A stretch of DNA of 64,000 bases, taken from the NCBI RefSeq assembly GCF_001278755.1, contig NZ_CP012601.1, positions 3,036,054 to 3,100,053 on the forward strand, written 5' to 3'. The stretch comes from Bacillus sp. FJAT-22090. Lineage in GTDB: Bacteria; Bacillota; Bacilli; Bacillales_A; Planococcaceae. How positions within the stretch are numbered: position 1 is the stretch's first letter; each line of letters begins with the position of its first letter. Below are positions 33,873 through 42,065 of the stretch, one piece after another. Both the position numbers and the translations under genes were made by a program. The notes below the pieces were generated by a model, which had not been told where the DNA came from, did not search any database, and worked only from the letters and a program-made list of their open reading frames with translations.

Positions 33873-35174
33873 TTGGCATCGAAAGAATTAAGATCAAATA
33901 GAGAACTGATTTATTTTATACTTAGCATCATTTTTAGTGTTTTTATATACATATTTGCTATCGCTTCTCTATTTGGAATTGCTATTTTACTTGTAATTTT
34001 GGTCATTCTACTATATGCAAATGCTATTATGCTAGGTTCCATCCGTGGGAATGGAATACGAATAAGTGAGAAGCAATTCCCTGATGTTTATGAGCGTGTT
34101 GTACAATTAAGCTCTAAGATGAATATTAAAAAGGTCCCCGATGTATTTGTCATCCATTCAGAAGGTGCATTCAATGCATTTGCAACGAGATTTCTTGGTA
34201 GAAACATGGTAGTTATTTATTCAGAAGTATTTGAGCTTGCTCGAGAAAAAGGAGAATCGGAATTAGATTTTATCCTTGCCCATGAGCTGTCTCATGTAAA
34301 ACGTAGACATGTATGGAAAAATATTTTAATCATGCCTGCCCAGTTTATTCCCTATCTTTCACAAGCATACAGTCGTTCATGTGAGTATACATGTGATCGG
34401 GAAGCAGCTTATCATATTCAAAATGGTGAGGCAGCTAAGCAAGCACTTACAATTCTTGGGGTAGGGAAAAAATTATATAAAGAAGTAAACGAAGATGCTT
34501 ATTTAGAACAAATCCATACAGAATCGAATGTAGCTGTTTGGTTAAGTGAGGTACTTTCTAGTCACCCGCTACTTCCAAAAAGAATTCAAGCAGTAGGAAA
34601 ATTTATGCAAGTCAATGGAACACCTTCGTATTACTCTAATTCAACCAAAATAGCGTTAGGTATTGGAGCGTTAGTTGGCATTTTCTTTGCAGTTTATATC
34701 GGAGTTATCGCTCTTGTAACTGCCGGGACATTCACATATGCAAACTTATTTTCCGGAAGCACTTTAGGCGAAACATTTACAGATGATTCATTTTCCTATA
34801 GTGACTACTCTCAAACTCCTTTAATGCAAGCAGTTATAGATGCTGATGCAGAAACTGTCAATCAGCTCATTGAAGAAGGTGTGGATTTAGAAGAACAAGA
34901 TTCTGAGGAAACAACGGCACTTCTTCTTGCGATCTATGAGGGTAATGATGAAATTGCCGAAATATTATTACAGGCAGGAGCAGACCCAAACACTGCTGAT
35001 TTGTATTCCAATGCATTAACCGCTTCTATAAATTATGAAAACTATTATATGGCATCCGTTCTTTATGAATATGGTGCTGATCCAACGGAATTAGACCCTG
35101 AAGGATACTCAGCATTTGACATGCTAGGTGTTAACAATGAAGAAGAATTTTTAGAAATTATTAATAACTATTAA
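33873..35174 (+). CDS. M48-family membrane metalloprotease with C-terminal ankyrin repeats
   Basis: A 433-residue protein. Two hydrophobic segments at residues 14-50 lead into an M48 (HtpX-like) peptidase domain with zinc motif HELSH (H137, E138, H141) in LAHELSHVKRRH and downstream acidic residues in CEYTCDREAAY. A further membrane segment lies near 255-280. Residues about 325-425 form two to three ankyrin repeats: TPLMQAVIDADAETVNQLI, TALLLAIYEGNDEIAEILL and ALTASINYENYYMASVLY. Such a fusion is unusual; the ankyrin part would bind a substrate or partner. The TTG start follows GAGGAGG. It is divergent from the ABC operon. Confidence 0.9.
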   Translation: MASKELRSNRELIYFILSIIFSVFIYIFAIASLFGIAILLVILVILLYANAIMLGSIRGNGIRISEKQFPDVYERVVQLSSKMNIKKVPDVFVIHSEGAFNAFATRFLGRNMVVIYSEVFELAREKGESELDFILAHELSHVKRRHVWKNILIMPAQFIPYLSQAYSRSCEYTCDREAAYHIQNGEAAKQALTILGVGKKLYKEVNEDAYLEQIHTESNVAVWLSEVLSSHPLLPKRIQAVGKFMQVNGTPSYYSNSTKIALGIGALVGIFFAVYIGVIALVTAGTFTYANLFSGSTLGETFTDDSFSYSDYSQTPLMQAVIDADAETVNQLIEEGVDLEEQDSEETTALLLAIYEGNDEIAEILLQAGADPNTADLYSNALTASINYENYYMASVLYEYGADPTELDPEGYSAFDMLGVNNEEEFLEIINNY

Positions 35175-35203
35175 CTGCTTTTTAAGGACATATATAAATT
35201 AAG

Positions 35204-35289
35204 AAAAGCGCAAGTGTACCTTTAAAAACATACCTGATTTCAAACGTTTCCAGAGTGCTTTGGACAGACTTTGGCTACACCATTACCGT
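35204..35289 (+). repeat. Interspersed repeat family 1, copy 2
   Basis: Starts AAAGCGCAAGTG and continues CTTTAAAAACATACCTGA, CAAACGTTTCCAGAGTGC, TTTGGACAGACTTTG and ATTACCGTG. It matches copy 1 (11980-12064) over most of its length, and its second half is inverted again at 35344-35371. Confidence 0.75.
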
Positions 35290-35299
35290 GTCAATTTTT

Positions 35300-35344
35300 A
35301 GAGGGGAGGGTCGTGACTAGTGTCACGATCCTCCCCTCTTTTTT
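35300..35344 (+). terminator. Strong hairpin with T tract nested in an inverted repeat
   Basis: Arms 35300-35317 (AGAGGGGAGGG then TCGTGAC) and 35322-35339 around a TAGT loop, followed by TTTTTT. It is placed to end transcription of the M48 gene, 125 bases after its stop. Confidence 0.85.
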
Positions 35345-35646
35345 ACGGTAATCCTGTGGCGTTCGTCTGTCCGTCGCTCTCCTGAAACTTTTGGAAACTA
35401 GGTACTACTGTTTTGGATAACTAAAGAATAGTTGTTTTCTTATTCATATTGCAAGCTCTCGAAGATGCAATTTCGGTCGCTATCCGTCTTCTCTACTAGG
35501 TGGATGCTTACTAATTTCTGTATATACAACATGATAATAATACCTTCTTCAGTGCATTTATTAGAGACCGATTAATACCTCTAAAACTGCATTCAATATT
35601 GGCTTTAAGGTAATTAAATTTCATATACTTTCTTATTTTTTTTAGT

Positions 35647-35705
35647 AAAGCGCTAATCGCACAAAGAAATACCTGCTTTCAAACGTTTCCAGAGTGCTTT
35701 GGACA
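35647..35705 (+). repeat. Interspersed repeat family 1, copy 3
   Basis: Starts AAAGCGCTAATCG, continues ATACCTGCTTTCAAACG and TTTCCAGAGTGCTTTGG. It matches copies 1 and 2 but stops before the ATTACCG segment and is joined to the GGTGAGTCC hairpin. Confidence 0.75.
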
Positions 35706-35707
35706 AA

Positions 35708-35732
35708 GGTGAGTCCTATGAATGGACTCACC
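35708..35732. repeat. GGTGAGTCC hairpin, copy 1
   Basis: Perfect arms GGTGAGTCC / GGACTCACC with loop TATGAAT. Identical arms recur at 36006-36030 with a different loop, flanking the GC-rich repeat on either side. Confidence 0.75.
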
Positions 35733-35870
35733 TCAGATTGTAGATATAAGGCAGTTGGTTAATTGGGGTCATTCGTTATTTTGATTTTAGTTGTCATCAT
35801 TTTCTATTAACTCAAGATTATTCTTCCTGAGTATAAAGAAAATAATAAGGTAGCATTTTATTGGTTTGGA

Positions 35871-35985
35871 GAAGCGTCTGCTCGACTCCTGCGGGAAAGC
35901 GAGACAGACGAGACCCTGCAGAAGCGCAGCGACGAAGCGGCTCGGCGCTCGCCCGCGGAAAGCGAGCAGTAAGCCTTCGGAAAAC
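35871..35985 (-). repeat. GC-rich interspersed repeat family 2, copy B (inverted)
   Basis: Reads GCGGGAAAGCGAGAC near 35891-35905 and GGCTCGGCGCTCGCCCGCGG from 35939; it is the reverse complement of copy A at 12136-12252. The rest of the gap 35175-36044 (apart from copies of family 1, the hairpins and this repeat) shows no gene; the AT-rich part 35405-35640 holds nothing I can identify. Confidence 0.8.
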
Positions 35986-35995
35986 CTTTTCTCTT

Positions 35996-36030
35996 CTATA
36001 AAAAAGGTGAGTCCACGCTTAGGACTCACC
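35996..36030 (-). terminator. GGTGAGTCC hairpin, copy 2: terminator of sbcC
   Basis: Arms GGTGAGTCC / GGACTCACC (36006-36014, 36022-36030), followed by TTTTTTATAG on the minus strand, 14 bases after the sbcC stop. Confidence 0.85.
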
Positions 36031-36044
36031 TTGCTATTTACATG

Positions 36045-39000
36045 CTATTTAATAACAAATCTAGTTCTACTATAGCCCTCTTTTAGCTTCTCTACTTCTA
36101 AAATTGCAGGTATTGCTGCCTTTAGTTCAGCAACATGTGAAATCACGCCAATCATCCGACCTGATTTTTGTAAATCAATTAATGTATCAATTGCTTTGTT
36201 AAGGGATTCTTCGTCTAAGGAGCCAAATCCTTCGTCAATGAACATCGTATCAATTCGAATACTACCTTGGAAGCTTTGGAGAATGTCTGCCATCCCTAAA
36301 GCCAAACAAAGCGATGCGTTGAACTTTTCACCACCTGATAGTGTCTTTACATCTCTTGTTTGTCCTGTATATGCATCATATACGTCTAATCCAAGCCCAC
36401 TTTGCTTACCGTGTGTTTCTTGTCTTTCGCTTCTGATCAAGTAATACTGACCACCGGATAAATGCTTTAGCCGTTCATTAGCAGCCTGTACAATTTGCTC
36501 CAAATATTCAATTAGCACATATCGCTCAAATGAAACTTTAGACTGATTTTGTCCCCTAAGCACATCATATAAGTCTACAATACGTCCTAACTGTTGCTCC
36601 AACTTCGTAATCCGAGAGCTTGCGGTGTTAATCTTTTGCTCTATTTCTAGGCCAGCTTTTGCGTATTCCTTCGAACTATTAAGGATATTTAATGCTTCTT
36701 CATATGCAATCTTAAGTGTAACTAACTCTTCTTCTAACGGCGCTAGCTCTACTTTTATTTTGTTTGCAAGCTGCTCCCGACTTTCTTTTACTTGTTCCGT
36801 AAATGTATGAAGTGCTTGTGTATATGCATTACACTGATCCCTTAAGATTTGTCTTTCTGATTCAGAAAGTTTCGCCACCGTATACAATTCGATTGTCTCA
36901 AAGCCAGCTTTAGCTAAACCTTCATTCATCTGAACATTGGCCTTATCTCTTTTTTCTTTTGCTTCATGGAGTGAATTGGAAGCATGTCCTACAGCAAGCT
37001 GGGCTTTAGTGAATGCTTCAACTGCAAGTTGTTTCTGATTTTGTATTTGAGCCCAGGAATTTTCTAATTGTTCCTTATACTTGGTTGCTTCCTTTATTTG
37101 CTCTGTAAGCTCCTGCAAGTTGGAAATGTATGATGGAATAGATGCTTTTTTGGAATCATACACTGCTTTTGCTTGCTCATACATGCCTTTTTGTTGTTGA
37201 TAGGTAACTTCGGCACTTATTTTATCTTGCTCTAACTTCTCAACCTTTTGAACACTCGCCTTATAAGGATTTCGTAAAACTGCCAGCTTTTCTTTTTCTT
37301 GTCGGAGACTTACAATTTCTAATTCTAGTAGTTCCACATCTTTTGCTAGTTTTGGTGCTTCAGGAATAGTAAGTTGAAGTTCTTCTAATTGCTTCTGCAT
37401 TTTCAAATAATTTTCTTCGGCAGTTTCTCTTTTTGCACGAACCGTCCAAAACTGTGATTCTTGCTTACCTAACTGGTCTTTTAAGTTTTGCAATTCATCT
37501 TGATTTACAGCTTCATCATGTACTTCTGTACGTAACACTTTATGTTCCGTACTTCCACAAACTGGGCAAGCTTCTCCTTCCACGAGCTTCGATGCAAGCG
37601 TACTTGCTTGGTTACTTAACCACTTACTTTCTTCTTCCTTATATGCTTCTTGCAAATCTAAGAAAAGCTGTTTTTGGATATTTTCCTCTTTTGTTAGGTC
37701 CAGAAAAAGTTGTTCACCTTTTATAAAGTCTTGCAACATACTATTATTTGTTTGCAATTTCGTTAGCCGTTGCACTTCATAGTCTAGTGGTTCTACAAGC
37801 GCTTCTAGCTTTTCTATTTCTTTTTTAAGCGAAGCGAATACTTCTTTTTCTTCGAGAAATAGATTTGTCATAGCAGTCACTTGACCGCTTAGTTCATTCA
37901 TACGATTTTGGTAATTAAGTATCTCGTTTCCCTTAGATTCGAGCTCCTCTAACAAAGGCATAAATGAATTTAAACGAATAAGTGCTTCCACACTTTTTTC
38001 ACGTTCTTCTTTTTTATTTGCTTCTAACGTATACTCAATTTCTACTTGTTTTACGTTTTCTTCTGCTTCCAAAATCTCTAGTTTAGCTAATTCTAATAGC
38101 TTCGATTTCTTATCAACTTCTTGCTCTGAGTCCCTAAAGTAAGTTTCCATATGTTCAATAGAACTTGCCCTCTCAGCTGCTTCTAATCGATATTGCTTGT
38201 CTGCATACTCTTCTGACTGGTTTTGTAAGTTTTTAAGGCTTTGTTCTTTTGCTTCAAGCTCTACAAATCTATCATTTACTGCTTTTGCTTCGTAGTAATC
38301 GTTCTGTTTGTTTGCGTGTTTTTCACATGCTTCTCTGTATATCGTCTCGTCTAGTTGAACTTTCTTTTCATAATAGTTGATTTCTTCTTTTAAAGCTTCC
38401 ACTAGCTGAACAATGTTAAAATTACCCGAATCGATTAGTTGAAAAATGCTTGAATCTCGAGTTGGGAATGAAGCTACGATTTGTTCCGTATAGCTGTTTC
38501 GAGCTAATTCTTCTTTTTTCAATTCTGCTTCTGCTAGTAGTTTTTTCTCTTTTAGTTTCTCACTTATCATTTTGTATGGCTCTGTTTTAAAGATTTTACG
38601 TAATATAGCTTCCTTGTTTTCTGTTTGGGAAGTAAGTAACTTCCTAAACTCCCCTTGAGGTAGCATAACTATTTGACTGAATTGATCCTGTGTTAGTCCA
38701 ATAATATCTTCTACCTTTTTATTGATTTCTGATACAATTTGACGGTCAACAACAGGAATTTCATCCGTTTCGTTCACTTCAAAAAATTCGTAGCGTTCAC
38801 CTGTTGCACTTTTATTTCCTTTTTTTACATGTGGAAGCTGCCGCAATATCCGATATGTACGTTGATGCATTTCAAATGTTAATTCCACGGAAGTATGTGT
38901 ATCATCTGTTGCAAAATCACTGCGCATGATTTTCGTATCACGACGATCCTCTCCGCTTCCTAATCCATATAATGCAAAGCATATTCCATCGAATATAGTA

Positions 39001-39125
39001 GTTTTTCCTGCTCCTGTAGCTCCGGAGATAACAAAAAGATGATTGTTCTGCAGCTCATTAAAATCTATCGTTTCGGTCGATTTATATGGACCAAATGCGG
39101 TCATTTTTAGCTGAAGCGGCTTCAT
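36045..39125 (-). CDS. sbcC: Exonuclease SbcC (Rad50-like ATPase subunit)
   Basis: A 1026-residue SMC/Rad50-type protein. Walker A is ISGATGAGKTTIFDG (near residues 34-48); a long coiled-coil region (about residues 180-850) is interrupted by the zinc hook EACPVCGSTEH near residue 510; the C-terminal head has the signature KTLSGGEKFNASLCLALG and Walker B MFIDEGFGSLDEES. With SbcD it forms the Mre11-Rad50-like nuclease that opens DNA hairpins and processes breaks. The ATG overlaps the SbcD stop by four bases. Length is normal for the family. Confidence 0.96.
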   Translation of the reverse strand: MKPLQLKMTAFGPYKSTETIDFNELQNNHLFVISGATGAGKTTIFDGICFALYGLGSGEDRRDTKIMRSDFATDDTHTSVELTFEMHQRTYRILRQLPHVKKGNKSATGERYEFFEVNETDEIPVVDRQIVSEINKKVEDIIGLTQDQFSQIVMLPQGEFRKLLTSQTENKEAILRKIFKTEPYKMISEKLKEKKLLAEAELKKEELARNSYTEQIVASFPTRDSSIFQLIDSGNFNIVQLVEALKEEINYYEKKVQLDETIYREACEKHANKQNDYYEAKAVNDRFVELEAKEQSLKNLQNQSEEYADKQYRLEAAERASSIEHMETYFRDSEQEVDKKSKLLELAKLEILEAEENVKQVEIEYTLEANKKEEREKSVEALIRLNSFMPLLEELESKGNEILNYQNRMNELSGQVTAMTNLFLEEKEVFASLKKEIEKLEALVEPLDYEVQRLTKLQTNNSMLQDFIKGEQLFLDLTKEENIQKQLFLDLQEAYKEEESKWLSNQASTLASKLVEGEACPVCGSTEHKVLRTEVHDEAVNQDELQNLKDQLGKQESQFWTVRAKRETAEENYLKMQKQLEELQLTIPEAPKLAKDVELLELEIVSLRQEKEKLAVLRNPYKASVQKVEKLEQDKISAEVTYQQQKGMYEQAKAVYDSKKASIPSYISNLQELTEQIKEATKYKEQLENSWAQIQNQKQLAVEAFTKAQLAVGHASNSLHEAKEKRDKANVQMNEGLAKAGFETIELYTVAKLSESERQILRDQCNAYTQALHTFTEQVKESREQLANKIKVELAPLEEELVTLKIAYEEALNILNSSKEYAKAGLEIEQKINTASSRITKLEQQLGRIVDLYDVLRGQNQSKVSFERYVLIEYLEQIVQAANERLKHLSGGQYYLIRSERQETHGKQSGLGLDVYDAYTGQTRDVKTLSGGEKFNASLCLALGMADILQSFQGSIRIDTMFIDEGFGSLDEESLNKAIDTLIDLQKSGRMIGVISHVAELKAAIPAILEVEKLKEGYSRTRFVIK

Positions 39126-40285
39126 ACTTTGATCCCCCCTTCACGTTCCTCTATCATTAAGCCTTCTAATATTTCCTTGAATAAGTTTTCTGTTTCATCA
39201 GATGGCTCTTTTCCACTTACTTCGGTATAAAAAGATTGAAACAGAGTAAAATCGTCTGTTTTTCGACGACTTACTTGTTCTTTTTCATTCGTGGTATTTG
39301 ACTTAAAACCTTTTCTTTCAACATGCATCGCATTTGGATAAACGGTTCTAATCTGTTCCATTGGAGATAAAATAGGTGTTTCATCGAGTAATTTTACAAA
39401 TACAAAGTCTTGGCTCACCGGATGATGCAAAATGTCTTGCATATAACCCTCTATTGTTCTTATATCACGATTTGGAACTAGCAAACGTTTTTCTAACGTA
39501 ACCTTACCTTGTTGGTCTAACTCAACTATAAAATACCCTTTTTTATGGTGTTCCTCTGAAATCGAATATTTTAATGGAGAGCCTGCATATTGTATTGTTT
39601 CATTTAATACATAATGGGCTTGATGAAGATGGCCAAGTGCCGTGTAGCAAAAGTTTTTAAAAAGCGCAGCATCCACATATTCAGCTCCTCCAATTGCCAA
39701 TGGACGTTCTGAATCACTCGTATTCTCTTCTTGCTGCCCACGTGCAGTGACAAATGCATGTCCAACAAACACATGCCTTTTCGTTAAATCTAGCGTTTTA
39801 TCGATTTCTTCTACAATTCTCCTCATAGCTTCCTGATGATTAGTTACCGTGTCATCATCAAATAAATGTCGCACTTGAGAAGGATCAGCATATGGGATTA
39901 GATGAAAATGTACTTCTCCATATTCATCATTCAGAATGACAGATTTTAGTTCTTCAGTTAATTGGCCTACTATATATAATCCCGAATCTTTCATTAGCTT
40001 ACTCCCAAAGTTTAGACGAGATGGACTATCATGATTTCCAGCAATACTTAATACAGGTGTTTTTCGTTTTAAAACTATCTCCGCTAGCAGTTCATCTAGT
40101 AAATTTACTGCCTCCATAGGAGGAACCGCCCGATCATATAAATCACCTGAAATTATTACAGCGTCTGGTTTCTCTATATCAATAGCTTCTATCAATTGAT
40201 GTATAACAAATCGTTGTTCTTCCGTCATATATATACCTTGCACTAATTTGCCTAAATGCCAATCTGCTGTATGAAAAAATTTCAA
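39122..40285 (-). CDS. sbcD: Exonuclease SbcD (Mre11-like nuclease subunit)
   Basis: A 387-residue metallophosphoesterase-fold nuclease. Phosphoesterase motifs appear in order: FFHTADWHLGK (motif I), IISGDLYDRAVPP (motif II), SIAGNHDSPSRL (motif III), VGHAFVTARGQ and YTALGHLHQAH (late His motifs), all carrying the metal ligands. It is the first gene of sbcDC and is coupled to sbcC by ATGA. It is divergent from putP with about 120 bases between the coding starts. Function: Mn2+-dependent double-strand exonuclease and hairpin endonuclease. Confidence 0.96.
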   Translation of the reverse strand: MKFFHTADWHLGKLVQGIYMTEEQRFVIHQLIEAIDIEKPDAVIISGDLYDRAVPPMEAVNLLDELLAEIVLKRKTPVLSIAGNHDSPSRLNFGSKLMKDSGLYIVGQLTEELKSVILNDEYGEVHFHLIPYADPSQVRHLFDDDTVTNHQEAMRRIVEEIDKTLDLTKRHVFVGHAFVTARGQQEENTSDSERPLAIGGAEYVDAALFKNFCYTALGHLHQAHYVLNETIQYAGSPLKYSISEEHHKKGYFIVELDQQGKVTLEKRLLVPNRDIRTIEGYMQDILHHPVSQDFVFVKLLDETPILSPMEQIRTVYPNAMHVERKGFKSNTTNEKEQVSRRKTDDFTLFQSFYTEVSGKEPSDETENLFKEILEGLMIEEREGGIKV

Positions 40286-40407
40286 AAGAATAACCTCCTC
40301 TTCTAAGTCTATTTTAACATCAATAATTAAAAGAAATGTTTGGTAATAATTAAAAACTAATGAAACCGATTACTTGGCATGTTATGATGACATTGGGAGG
40401 GATGCTT

Positions 40408-41892
40408 ATGTCATCAGAAGCTTATCAACTTACAGCCATAATTATTTATATGGTAGCAATGCTTGTTATTGGGTGGTATTCTTACAAGAAAACTACCAAT
40501 TTAACCGATTATATGCTCGGTGGTCGTTCACTCGGTCCAGCTGTAACTGCATTAAGTGCAGGGGCTGCAGATATGTCCGGTTGGTTATTAATGGGATTAC
40601 CTGGAGCTATTTATCTTTCGGGTATGGGTCAAGCTTGGATTGCAATCGGATTAACGATAGGTGCTTACTTAAACTGGTTATTCGTTGCACCTAGATTACG
40701 TGTTTACACACAAGTATCAAATGACTCTATAACAATTCCTAGTTATTTAGAAAGCCGTTTAAAGCAATCTTCACGTTTACTACGTATTGCATCAGGTCTA
40801 ATTATTTTATTATTTTTCACGTTTTACGTTTCATCAGGAATGGTATCAGGTGGAGTTTTCTTTGAAAGCTCATTTGGTTTAGATTACCACACTGGTCTTC
40901 TAATTGTTTCAGGTGTAACAGTTGCCTATACGTTATTCGGTGGCTTCCTGGCAGTTAGTTATACGGATTTCCTTCAAGGTCTTCTAATGTTCTTAGCATT
41001 AATTTCTGTACCTATTGTAGGAGTATTTACGACAGGTGGATTAGGAGAAACTATTGAATCTATTAAGGCAGTGAACCCTACTCATCTAAGTCTTTTCGCA
41101 GGAACTACTTTAGTAGGTGGAATTTCCGCAGTTGCTTGGGGTCTTGGTTATTTCGGACAACCCCATATTATTGTTCGATTCATGGCAATTAGCTCTGTTA
41201 AAGAAACAAAACAAGCACGTCGTATCGGTATTGGATGGATGATTTTAAGCTTAGGTGGAGCCATTGCTACTGCTTTGGTTGGAGTTGCTTACTATCAACA
41301 ACATCCAGAACTAAGTTTAGAAAATCCTGAAACTGTTTTCATCGCGCTAGGTCAAATTATATTCCATCCATTTATTGCTGGTATTATGCTTGCAGCTATC
41401 TTAGCAGCAGTTATGAGTACTATTTCTTCTCAATTAATCGTTACATCGTCTGCATTAATTGAAGATTTATACAAAGCAGTTATTAAAACGGATGCATCAG
41501 ACAAAACGTATGTATTATATGGACGTTTGGCAGTACTTGTTGTATCTGTTATTGCATTGGCAATTGGATGGGATCAAAATTCAACCATCTTGAAACTTGT
41601 TTCATTTGCATGGGCAGGTTTCGGGGCAGCATTTGGTCCAGTTATCCTATTAACTCTTTACTGGAGAAAAATTACTTCAACCGGTGCGTTAGCAAGTATG
41701 GTTGTTGGTGCAGTAACTGTAGTAATCTGGGGAACAAATGAGACTCTTTCAAGTGCTTTATATGAAATCGTTCCTGGCTTCGTTTTAGCCTTAATCGTTG
41801 CAGTGATAGTAAGCTTAATGACTTACAAACCAAATGCAGAAATTGAAAAAGAGTTTGATGAAACATTGCGTTTACTAAAACGTGACCGTTAA
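40408..41892 (+). CDS. putP: Sodium/proline symporter
   Basis: A 494-residue sodium:solute symporter with about 13 hydrophobic segments. The opening YQLTAIIIYMVAMLVIGWYSYKK, the substrate/Na+ region LGGRSLGPAVTALSAGAADMSGWLLMGLPGAIY (helix 2 signature S-A-G-A-A-D-M-S-G-W-L) and the helix 8 GIMLAAILAAVMSTISSQLIVTSS are diagnostic for PutP/OpuE. It imports proline with Na+ for nutrition or osmoprotection. The ATG at 40408 follows GGGAGGG; a 16-residue longer form is not supported. It is monocistronic with a strong terminator. Confidence 0.95.
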   Translation: MSSEAYQLTAIIIYMVAMLVIGWYSYKKTTNLTDYMLGGRSLGPAVTALSAGAADMSGWLLMGLPGAIYLSGMGQAWIAIGLTIGAYLNWLFVAPRLRVYTQVSNDSITIPSYLESRLKQSSRLLRIASGLIILLFFTFYVSSGMVSGGVFFESSFGLDYHTGLLIVSGVTVAYTLFGGFLAVSYTDFLQGLLMFLALISVPIVGVFTTGGLGETIESIKAVNPTHLSLFAGTTLVGGISAVAWGLGYFGQPHIIVRFMAISSVKETKQARRIGIGWMILSLGGAIATALVGVAYYQQHPELSLENPETVFIALGQIIFHPFIAGIMLAAILAAVMSTISSQLIVTSSALIEDLYKAVIKTDASDKTYVLYGRLAVLVVSVIALAIGWDQNSTILKLVSFAWAGFGAAFGPVILLTLYWRKITSTGALASMVVGAVTVVIWGTNETLSSALYEIVPGFVLALIVAVIVSLMTYKPNAEIEKEFDETLRLLKRDR

Positions 41893-41907
41893 TAGAATTA
41901 GTAAAAG

Positions 41908-41940
41908 CTGGCCGAATTTTTTCGGTCAGTTTTTTTTTCT
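41908..41940 (+). terminator. Intrinsic terminator of putP
   Basis: Arms CTGGCCGAA / TTCGGTCAG with loop TTTT, then ten T residues. Confidence 0.93.
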
Positions 41941-41968
41941 TTTTATCCTTCTATATATATTCGCCTAT

Positions 41969-41991
41969 ATGACACTTGTCATGTTTATGAC
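41969..41991 (+). promoter_or_regulatory. Candidate DesR binding site upstream of des
   Basis: ATGACA-CT-TGTCAT (41969-41982) forms a perfect dyad, and a third arm ATGAC follows at 41987-41991 after GTTT. It lies about 75-97 bases before the des start, between the putP terminator and des. In Bacillus subtilis phosphorylated DesR activates des from sites just upstream of its promoter. Confidence 0.55.
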
Positions 41992-42065
41992 TTGACGTTT
42001 ATGCCTACTCCTAATTGGGTAATTTCCTTATAGTTATGGTAATGATTCTTATTAGGAGGAATACA

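Noticed and set aside
35787..36029. 80-codon minus-strand frame rich in R, S and P
   Set aside because: It is formed by the GC-rich repeat copy B and the terminator hairpin and has no ribosome binding site.
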